From assembly GCF_014270035.1 (NCBI RefSeq), contig NZ_JACNEP010000002.1, forward strand, positions 186,001 to 250,000: DNA of 64,000 nucleotides, written 5' to 3'. This DNA comes from Neptunicella marina (GTDB lineage Bacteria > Pseudomonadota > Gammaproteobacteria > Enterobacterales > Alteromonadaceae). Below are positions 56,960 to 64,000 of this stretch, in pieces. A model generated the notes under the pieces. The model was not told the origin of the DNA. It searched no databases and was given only the letters and a program-made list of their open reading frames with translations. The first letter of the stretch is position 1; every line of letters begins with the position of its first letter. Both the position numbers and the translations under genes were made by a program.

Positions 56960-59635
56960 TTAACGGCTAAGGGGTCTATGAACTAACTGATGGCAAAATC
57001 GAATATCAAATCCATTTTTCCTTATTAAAGCACTTAATTTACCGCTGATAAAACCATCCACTTCGTTATCATTTATAGTCACTGAGTCAATTGATTTCAG
57101 TGACTGGCTGCGGAACCAGAACATTTCACCGACAAATGGCAAATTATTGCTCTGCAACAGCTCAGTAAGCTGCTTACTCTCCGCATTAACAATATGGGGA
57201 TCAAGTGGCGGTAAAATCACACCAAGTTTTTCATTTTCTTGAAATTCAGACAAATACTCATTTGTCCAGTCATCATTTCCAAGCAAATAATACCATTGTT
57301 GACTGCGCCATTTACTAAGCTCTCCAGGACATGCAGAGGTCGTTAGACGACAGATTATGTACTCTCTATCAATCACTCCCAACTCTTCAATTAACTTTTC
57401 TGATAGCGTTGTGGCAGTTTGATATGCAATCACGTGAACAAAATCAGGCAAGTTGAATTGCTGCATAAGCGTCTGATGTAAATTATGTTCTGTAAAAAGA
57501 TAGACTCTTGCGAATGAGCAACCACTCACCAAAGCATCAATAGAGATAAGAGAGTCGATGTCGGTAACGTCGATCAGTAAGATAGCATTTGTTGCTTCTG
57601 CTTTTATTGAATGAAATAACGCTTTCACTGACGTTTGTTCTAAATTCAGATCTGTACGCAAAAAACACTCAGGAAATAACTTTAACCAATGTCTGTAGAT
57701 ATTGTTGAATAAATTCAATTGTGCCTGCGGTGTTACCCTTTCCAGCCCTTTCTTAAGCCACAACCTGTTATTACGAAGTACAAATGCATTTTGACGATAT
57801 TCATGGTCAGCTTTGCGTCCCAGTCGGTAGTCCGTTCTCATAAGCTCTACAACACTTTCATAATGACCATTTTGTGGAGTGCAGAGTTGCGATAAAGCAG
57901 GTTGAGATACAAACTCGCTTTTATCAGGCGTGATAATCTCAAACTTAGCCTTAACCCTGCGTAACATTGCATGATTAGGGTTTATTTTTTCCGCGAAAGC
58001 AATCTGTTTACTCGCTTGTTCGACATTTCCCTGCTCATAAGAACAATCTGCAATCCTTGTAATAACGGCAATATTATTTTCCAGCTTTTGAGCGACGTCC
58101 AATACGCTTAAAGCTAGGTCATAAAGGCGATTTGAACGATATAAATCTGCAAGCTTGATATAAGCCGGCTGTTCCACTTTTTGCTTCAGACGCAACAAAA
58201 GCGCATATTCAGTCAAAAGCCACAAATCATTTTTTACAGCTAAATTGATTAATTCGTCATAGAAACCGATATTATTGATTTCCCGATAAAGCAGGATTGC
58301 AGAAATCGATTCTTCCAGTTTGTCTTTCTGCAAGCGATTAAGTTGCTCAAGAAGTGAAGTTTCACTTTGTTTAAGCCATTCCACTATTTCCTGCCTTTTA
58401 GCAGCCAACTCGCTCAAGGGCCTTAATGAGAAAGGATTACCCTTAGGTAAATCTTTACGCTTTAATAACGACCAATTTTGATCATCTTTGGTGTAAAGGG
58501 ACCAATCAGCCACTACAAAAGTATCAGAGCATTTCTGCATAGCTCGCATTTTAGCCAATTTTGTTATTACGTAGCTTTCAGCTTTATGCGCAACTTTTGC
58601 CAGAGTATTCAGCTGTTCAACGTTAATTGTTGCCCGGTTCAATAAACTAACTAATAACGCGTTGTCGAATCTATGAGGAGGGATCCTAACCAAAAAACCA
58701 AATGCCTCATCGATAGTTAAAGACCTAATATCAAAGTTTGGGAAGGGTTGTGTAATTGGATGCCTTGACGCAGTATCTGCGAAATGCTTTGGTGAAACGG
58801 TTATTCTATCATCAATTATGTTGGGGACATCTGTAGCGTTAACATCAGCAGCTTGTTGTAACTTATCCCATAAAGCATCCAGTTTTAATCGCTTTGAAGC
58901 AGGGGCCATATCTAACGTTGATTGGTACGCTTCATCCATCAGTAAATTAGATTTAAAGTTTTTGCATTTTAAGTTTTCGGGACTGAGACCTATTTTCTGA
59001 CCGGCTCCTTGCACAATACTGTTTGCGCTTACCAACGCGTCCTGGGCAATCATCAAGCATTTATCCGGATGATCAAGGTAAAATTCAAGCATCCTTTTAT
59101 TTGACGCATACCACATATCGAAGGCCAATTCAGGGGTTTGCCAAAAACTAAAGTTTAACTTGTTAGCGTGAATATCTTGGGTGCTGTTAACTAAATGCTG
59201 ACTATGTCGTTTAAATAAAGATTGACAGGATGTTGACCAATGACGGTATACAAAAATAAATCGAATATTGCTTTTTAGCGCGAGTTGCCAATCTTTTAAA
59301 AAAAACAATGCACGAGGATCTTTAACGCCTTTAAGCTGCGCATTACTGCGTTTTTCGTTGACATAGTGGGCGATATAATTTGATAGCCAGTTAGGCTTAA
59401 CTAAAGGTGCGTTATCATGATATCGCCAATCAACCCCGTTAATCTCAAAAATCTTGTCATGCAATCTGACAATAGGCAAATCTTCCACATGCCCTAATGG
59501 ATTACTAAAACTAGCCCCCATTAACTCATCGCCCATTTTCATACCATTATCAGAAAGTGTCTGAGCTATTAGTGATGTTCCGCTTCGATGAAAACCTGTG
59601 CAGAGATAAAATGGAAGTTTGTTATTTGAGGACAT
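56960..59635 (-). CDS. Sulfotransferase-helical repeat-RgpF-like fusion
   Basis: An 891-aa protein. Residues 1-240 are a sulfotransferase (GFHRSGTSLIAQTL at 14-27; FVYRHWSTSCQSLF). Residues about 330-590 are helical with TPR-like stretches (LYDLALSVLDVAQKL; GNVEQASKQIAFAEKINPNHAML). The C-terminal 200 residues resemble RgpF (EKLGVILPPLDPHI ... LPFVGEMFWFRSQSLKSI), parallel to the gene at 52029. It may couple sulfation with polymer recognition. The 3' side has a small 6-bp hairpin at 56941-56954, not a clear terminator. Confidence 0.8.
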   Translation of the reverse strand: MSSNNKLPFYLCTGFHRSGTSLIAQTLSDNGMKMGDELMGASFSNPLGHVEDLPIVRLHDKIFEINGVDWRYHDNAPLVKPNWLSNYIAHYVNEKRSNAQLKGVKDPRALFFLKDWQLALKSNIRFIFVYRHWSTSCQSLFKRHSQHLVNSTQDIHANKLNFSFWQTPELAFDMWYASNKRMLEFYLDHPDKCLMIAQDALVSANSIVQGAGQKIGLSPENLKCKNFKSNLLMDEAYQSTLDMAPASKRLKLDALWDKLQQAADVNATDVPNIIDDRITVSPKHFADTASRHPITQPFPNFDIRSLTIDEAFGFLVRIPPHRFDNALLVSLLNRATINVEQLNTLAKVAHKAESYVITKLAKMRAMQKCSDTFVVADWSLYTKDDQNWSLLKRKDLPKGNPFSLRPLSELAAKRQEIVEWLKQSETSLLEQLNRLQKDKLEESISAILLYREINNIGFYDELINLAVKNDLWLLTEYALLLRLKQKVEQPAYIKLADLYRSNRLYDLALSVLDVAQKLENNIAVITRIADCSYEQGNVEQASKQIAFAEKINPNHAMLRRVKAKFEIITPDKSEFVSQPALSQLCTPQNGHYESVVELMRTDYRLGRKADHEYRQNAFVLRNNRLWLKKGLERVTPQAQLNLFNNIYRHWLKLFPECFLRTDLNLEQTSVKALFHSIKAEATNAILLIDVTDIDSLISIDALVSGCSFARVYLFTEHNLHQTLMQQFNLPDFVHVIAYQTATTLSEKLIEELGVIDREYIICRLTTSACPGELSKWRSQQWYYLLGNDDWTNEYLSEFQENEKLGVILPPLDPHIVNAESKQLTELLQSNNLPFVGEMFWFRSQSLKSIDSVTINDNEVDGFISGKLSALIRKNGFDIRFCHQLVHRPLSR

Positions 59636-59687
59636 TTATTAATCTTTAATATATTGAAATATTCAAACTAAAATTAACACATTCAAT

Positions 59688-60518
59688 TTACTGATTAATC
59701 ACTTCATCGTAAGCCAATTGAATACTTTCTTTGCTATACAAGCCATATAAAGACAAGTTTTTTATTTTATCAATGCAGTGAGTTAATTGCTCAATAATAT
59801 GTGGTTGAAACTTTCGATGCTTTTTTTTCAATGGTGCCTGAGCTATTTCCGGTAATCCCAAAGCAACATGAAGCGCGCCTCCTCCAGTTACAAGCACATC
59901 TTCATATCTAACAACAGGCAATGAACTATCCATAAATTTATCAATAAACCATTGATAAATTACCAGTTGTTTATCTATTACTGATTTATTTTCCAATGCA
60001 TACCGAAGTTGTTGACTAAAGCGTTCACCAGCAGGCACTCGTCCTCGGTTAACAGGTAAATCTACTGTCATCCAGGACAACAATACATCAACTGGATTTC
60101 TGACTATGCAAACCATAGGATATTGGCTGGCCAACTCCGGCAATAAAGCAGTGAATAAAGCATTTTGTTTAACAACAAGGTGAAAACTCCCAGCTGGTCG
60201 TGGTTCTAACGTGAGTTGCCCACGACGCGCAACCACCTGCCGGATACCACCTTTAGACTCAGTTCCAACAGGATTATCAATAAGTAACCCTTGTTGCTCT
60301 CCATTTTCAAAAGGTTGTCCTGTGACAATCGCGGAATAAAAATCATCAATTTGTCGCTGAATGGTTTCAACAGCCTGAGTAGTACTGAAGTTCTTTGGCC
60401 AGGTTCCCGGGTTGATTGGCTCATGCAAGGCAATAATATCTTTACTTTGGTTGAGCAGTTTACAGCAAAGTGTTGTTCCAGAGCGGGGAATGCCAGTAAT
60501 AAGTTGATGATTAAACAA
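59688..60518 (-). CDS. Sulfotransferase
   Basis: A 276-aa protein with LITGIPRSGTTLCCKLL at the N-terminus (5'-phosphosulfate loop) and CIVRNPVDVLLSWMTVDL (3'-phosphate site). KKKHRKFQPH near the end resembles the K-F-rich C-terminus of Sulfotransfer_3 proteins. The acceptor is unknown. The flanking gaps (52 and 123 bp) are AT-rich with no clear signal. Confidence 0.83.
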   Translation of the reverse strand: MFNHQLITGIPRSGTTLCCKLLNQSKDIIALHEPINPGTWPKNFSTTQAVETIQRQIDDFYSAIVTGQPFENGEQQGLLIDNPVGTESKGGIRQVVARRGQLTLEPRPAGSFHLVVKQNALFTALLPELASQYPMVCIVRNPVDVLLSWMTVDLPVNRGRVPAGERFSQQLRYALENKSVIDKQLVIYQWFIDKFMDSSLPVVRYEDVLVTGGGALHVALGLPEIAQAPLKKKHRKFQPHIIEQLTHCIDKIKNLSLYGLYSKESIQLAYDEVINQ

Positions 60519-60641
60519 TATTAATACCTATGATAAATATTAGCGTTACACAGTTTTTGGATTCTTAATCAGTGGCATTAACATTATCCGCAGGAAGAAA
60601 ATATAAGTAGTAATAAAACTACGCACTGTTTACATAAACTA

Positions 60642-62609
60642 CTATATGCGTATAAAACAACCTGCTTTTTCAATACAAGTTTTTATATGGCTTATTGAAA
60701 ACTTACAAAGATCATTGAGTTGTTTGTATACTGCTGCATGTATCGATTGACTATTTTTTACTAACATTTTTAGTTCAACCCAATATTCTAGGTTAGTCTC
60801 AAGAACTGAGAGCTCTAGTCTAGCAACTTCCTTTTGAAGCTCCTCATTATCTAAATACATACTACCTTCAACTATACTTAAAACATTTGTTAGCACACTA
60901 TTTAAAATTCCGCGGCCGGTAACCTCAGGGATTACGAGTTTACTGACGTTATAATGATCTGCGTTATTCACCGATATTGTCGGCATAAAACCCGAAATAT
61001 CTCTACATGCCTCAGGAATTAATTCCAACTTGGCTTGACTAACGACATTTTCGATATCAATCTTTCTACCGTTCTTCGTTGTTAGTGTATGAGGAACGCT
61101 GTATATCCAATCTGAATTGCAATCAATAAAACCGTATGAAAGAAAAGTTACAAGCGGATCGTAAGAATTGTACTCAACAAAGACTTCTCTACCGGCCCTC
61201 CCAGCCCCGGTATAAGTAATCAAAGAGGATTTTTGGGTATCTATATAATACGGATCCTCGCCCATTTTATGATTAATTAAATCGATAATTGGTAGAAACG
61301 CAGGTTCAAAGTTATTAGTTGTCTTAATACCGGCCTTTCTTAAATCATAAGATTTAAAATTAAAAACTCTAGACTTAATAAAGCTATCAATAATAACGTC
61401 ATCATCAATATCTTCAAATTGATCAGCATAAAAATGGTAATACTCATTTTTATTGCTGCGCGCACTGACCAATTTTTCAAATAATTTATAATTACCAGCT
61501 AATTGGAATAATGGATAAGATTCTTTCCAACTAGTGAGCTTGTTGCATGAATTGTAAAGTTCGACTAAATGACGCATTATCAGACTAGACTTAGGATTAA
61601 GCATTTTATTGTTCGCTTTTGCCACTAACATCCCAGCCCGATCTAATGAAAGTTTGAAATCTGTAACGAGTGGCATACAGTCTATAGGAATGTCCATTAA
61701 TGTTTCAGTTTTCGCAGTTTGTTTCGAAAAACAAACTTTAATTTCCCCATTAATTTCAACAATGTCCATGTGCATATTAAAATTAGCGCCTTTCAACTCT
61801 AATTCTTTTCGTAAGGATCTTAATGCGTTCTCAACCTGGAAACCTTGCACACCTAATTTAGGAGCAGACTTACCGTCCAACAATTGATCTGTAAAACTGC
61901 TCTTATCTGAGGAAACACCAGAGGAAATTTCAATATTTTTAAGTCTTTGACTCTTTTCTTCCAAAAACCATTTTTCGGAGCCAATTTGAGCCTCCAACAA
62001 ATATAATAACTCCTTTACTCTAACGAGTTCGTTATTAAGATTCAGTTCATCGAGTAGAGCAATAATTAGTTTACTATCACTGTCATCAATAGTTCTTGTT
62101 TTAATCTCAGCCGTTAGTTTGTTGTAATAAGTAATGGTTTTCTCAGTTTCATCACTTTTAATTGTTGAAATAATAAGCAAAACCAAACTATTGAAAGCAT
62201 ATTTTGAAACATTAATTAACAGCGGGGCAAAGGCTACAACAGAAATATAGTCTTTGATCTCAAATGCAGCTCGTATCAACAAATATCTGTCTTTACATGT
62301 ATTAAGTGAACTGTCAAGTTCAAGTATTTTTGCTAAATATATTACAGACTTATCAAGTAAATTTAGCTTCTCATATGCAAATGCAATATTCTGATAGATT
62401 CTTATTTTATCTTTCGGATCATTACTTTTAGCCAGCAAACCTTCAAGTTTTAATAAAGCAAGTTTCGTTTTATTCAAATGCAGTAAACAAACAGATTCCA
62501 ATTCTAAAACGCGATAATCTTGCTCTTTGATTTTTTTGACCGCTGCTAAAGCTTTATTATATTTCCCCTGTAAATAAAGCGACTTAGCCTGTTCATACTT
62601 TAAGCTCAT
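60642..62609 (-). CDS. TPR protein with SET-domain-like methyltransferase region
   Basis: A 655-aa protein. Residues 1-200 are TPR-like (KYEQAKSLYLQGKYNKAL; IYQNIAFAYEKLNLLDKSV). Residues about 255-500 resemble the SET fold of Rubisco/SETD-type lysine methyltransferases: FLPIIDLINHK (Asn446-His447) and REVFVEYNSYDPLVTFLSYGFID (Tyr480), in the right order. A C-terminal helical domain follows, like the Rubisco-LSMT substrate-binding domain. The start at MSLKYEQ has AGAGG 5 nt upstream. Very AT-rich. The substrate is unknown, and function is inferred from motifs only. Confidence 0.65.
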   Translation of the reverse strand: MSLKYEQAKSLYLQGKYNKALAAVKKIKEQDYRVLELESVCLLHLNKTKLALLKLEGLLAKSNDPKDKIRIYQNIAFAYEKLNLLDKSVIYLAKILELDSSLNTCKDRYLLIRAAFEIKDYISVVAFAPLLINVSKYAFNSLVLLIISTIKSDETEKTITYYNKLTAEIKTRTIDDSDSKLIIALLDELNLNNELVRVKELLYLLEAQIGSEKWFLEEKSQRLKNIEISSGVSSDKSSFTDQLLDGKSAPKLGVQGFQVENALRSLRKELELKGANFNMHMDIVEINGEIKVCFSKQTAKTETLMDIPIDCMPLVTDFKLSLDRAGMLVAKANNKMLNPKSSLIMRHLVELYNSCNKLTSWKESYPLFQLAGNYKLFEKLVSARSNKNEYYHFYADQFEDIDDDVIIDSFIKSRVFNFKSYDLRKAGIKTTNNFEPAFLPIIDLINHKMGEDPYYIDTQKSSLITYTGAGRAGREVFVEYNSYDPLVTFLSYGFIDCNSDWIYSVPHTLTTKNGRKIDIENVVSQAKLELIPEACRDISGFMPTISVNNADHYNVSKLVIPEVTGRGILNSVLTNVLSIVEGSMYLDNEELQKEVARLELSVLETNLEYWVELKMLVKNSQSIHAAVYKQLNDLCKFSISHIKTCIEKAGCFIRI

Positions 62610-62653
62610 CAAATCCTCTAACATGGTTGTGGTTGATAATCACAATCTTCTAG

Positions 62654-63988
62654 CTACATAGAATTTTCAATTGACTCTTCTATTTGATAAGTTGAATAAC
62701 CAAAGTATTCAATATGGTGTTTCACTTCGTGCCAATATGGTGCAATATAATTGACGTGTTTTTCCCAATTGAAACTCCTATTGCTATATATCCCTTTTTT
62801 AACTTGGTTAATCGAAGGCGTTGTAATGATTTTTTTCTGAGATTTTTGACTATACTGCATAATCTCGTCTCGCTGCATTTCAATACCAAGAAACTCAAAT
62901 ATTTGACCTATTTGCTCTTCGAAATTTTGCGTCAGCTGTTCATAAAACACCCTATGTTCATTCCATTGCCATTGCTGCCTGTAAATCATGTAATTATCAA
63001 ATACATCACGATATCTAACAAAACTTGATTCCCAATCTGTAAAATAAGCGAGGTTGCGCCTAAAATGAAAATTTTGTTGAAAACAGCTAATAATACAGTC
63101 TAGTGGATGTCGTATAGCGAGTAATATTCTGGCGTCAGGAAAAAGCATTAGTATTAAAGGTAATTTCATTAACAACTGAGGATTTTTATCCAGTACAACC
63201 TCATAATCAGACAACTCACTGTCACCTAAATACTTGCTAATATTGTCTACATAATGCTGTCTTAGCTCATCCAAATAATCATCTGACAGCTTAGGCAAAT
63301 CTTCTGGATATTGATAACCATCTTTAATTATTTTATCAATAACCGCATCTATTGTTACTTTTTCCCCTAAAGCAAAAACTTGACTATGAGAGTCCAATAC
63401 ATGCTCTAAAAGTGTGGTACCTGAACGAGGAAAACCAACTAGAAAACACAATTTAAAAGAAAAAGGCTTTGAAGGACCCCTTTGAGGAATACTTCCAAGC
63501 TTTCTCAATTTGGGTAAATAATCTCTACTCTTCCAATTATCAGGGAAAGTACTTGCCATTTGATTATTCATCTGTTCAAAACAACTAAATGCATTATCGA
63601 TATCATCCAGTGCTAAATAGGACTTTCCTTTCAAACTCAGGAAACCGAGCTTCAAATGGAATGTGTCTATATGTTGAGGCTCTATTTTTTGTAAAATAGT
63701 GAGCGTTTTAGAAGCATCACCCGATTTAAATACACTACGTGCACGCATGTACAAAATAAACGAATTATTCACTCCCCGACTTGAAGCAACTCTCAACAAT
63801 GGCTCAATATCATCATCCAAAAATAACTCGCACCTATCTATTAGTAGTTTTAAATCATCTACATTTAATTGTTCGATGTGACCTTGCATCAACCTTAAAT
63901 GATGCTGAACAAAAGAAAAGTCAGATAATGTAACACCAATAGCTATGAGGTTTTTTAATGACCTAACGGTATATGGTTTATAAACCAT
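62654..63988 (-). CDS. TPR-sulfotransferase
   Basis: A 444-aa protein. Residues 1-150 are helical repeats (ASKTLTILQKIEPQHIDTFHL; LALDDIDNAFSCFEQMNNQ). Residues about 180-444 form a sulfotransferase: LVGFPRSGTTLLEHVLDSH and LLAIRHPLDCIISCFQQNF. This is the TPR-sulfotransferase type common in marine bacteria. The frame stays open from the ATG to the window edge (12 bp), so the start could lie further upstream. The ATG sits in a 16-bp palindrome (63973-63988). Confidence 0.82.
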   Translation of the reverse strand: MVYKPYTVRSLKNLIAIGVTLSDFSFVQHHLRLMQGHIEQLNVDDLKLLIDRCELFLDDDIEPLLRVASSRGVNNSFILYMRARSVFKSGDASKTLTILQKIEPQHIDTFHLKLGFLSLKGKSYLALDDIDNAFSCFEQMNNQMASTFPDNWKSRDYLPKLRKLGSIPQRGPSKPFSFKLCFLVGFPRSGTTLLEHVLDSHSQVFALGEKVTIDAVIDKIIKDGYQYPEDLPKLSDDYLDELRQHYVDNISKYLGDSELSDYEVVLDKNPQLLMKLPLILMLFPDARILLAIRHPLDCIISCFQQNFHFRRNLAYFTDWESSFVRYRDVFDNYMIYRQQWQWNEHRVFYEQLTQNFEEQIGQIFEFLGIEMQRDEIMQYSQKSQKKIITTPSINQVKKGIYSNRSFNWEKHVNYIAPYWHEVKHHIEYFGYSTYQIEESIENSM

Positions 63989-64000
63989 TAGTTTTTTATA

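Noticed and set aside
1-64000. tRNA genes, insertion sequences, prophage or CRISPR
   Set aside because: No cloverleaf-like segments, transposase or integrase proteins, terminal inverted repeats or regular repeat-spacer pattern were found by eye.

Overview
The window looks like chromosomal DNA of a marine gammaproteobacterium of the Alteromonadales type. This rests on gene order: rpsB-tsf-pyrH-frr-uppS-cdsA-dxr-rseP-bamA-skp-lpxD-fabZ-lpxA-lpxB-rnhB-dnaE-accA-tilS, divergent from map-glnD-dapD, then a yqcA-truC-yqcC ... syd-queF-ppnN neighbourhood. Protein flavour (DUF3549, DUF3301, DUF3192, DUF2789, NAD-type isocitrate dehydrogenase) fits the same group. Genus cannot be fixed from the sequence alone. 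No tRNA, rRNA, insertion sequence or CRISPR array was seen.

Region 1 (1-21.0 kb). A partial diguanylate cyclase at the left edge is followed by a long minus-strand housekeeping block. It covers translation (rpsB, tsf, frr), UMP kinase, isoprenoid and phospholipid precursors, outer-membrane assembly (rseP, bamA, skp), lipid A and fatty acid synthesis, RNase HII, the replicative polymerase, acetyl-CoA carboxylase and tRNA-Ile lysidine synthase. rpsB has a good extended -10 promoter and a structured leader of about 168 nt.

Region 2 (21.3-41.9 kb). map-glnD-dapD reads rightward to a strong terminator. The following segment holds yqcA-truC-yqcC, DUF3549 and DUF3301 genes, and then a 570-bp gap between annotated proteins that is not empty. 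Its minus strand encodes a clear CsrB-type regulatory RNA: about 23 GGA motifs, many in hairpin loops, a terminator, and an upstream GacA/UvrY-type palindrome. It lies between yqcC and syd, as csrB does in E. coli. Further genes are Mpo1-like, GNAT, DUF2789, two DUF3192 paralogues, syd, queF, a coiled-coil diguanylate cyclase, ppnN, a possible HDOD-like protein, NAD-isocitrate dehydrogenase, ComEA-like, galU and ugd.

Region 3 (41.9-64 kb). This is an AT-richer surface-glycan locus, almost entirely on the minus strand, with galU-ugd at its downstream end. It contains about five glycosyltransferases, six sulfotransferase-type proteins (two fused to TPR-like helical regions), a secreted sulfatase fused to six FG-GAP/VCBS-like calcium-binding repeats, an RgpF-like/HAD fusion and a TPR-SET-domain protein. 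Together they suggest synthesis, sulfation and trimming of a sulfated capsule, O-antigen or exopolysaccharide. No polymerase, flippase or export genes are present, so the locus continues past the right edge. The most unusual items are the sulfotransferase set with its own sulfatase, and the SET-domain protein embedded among them.
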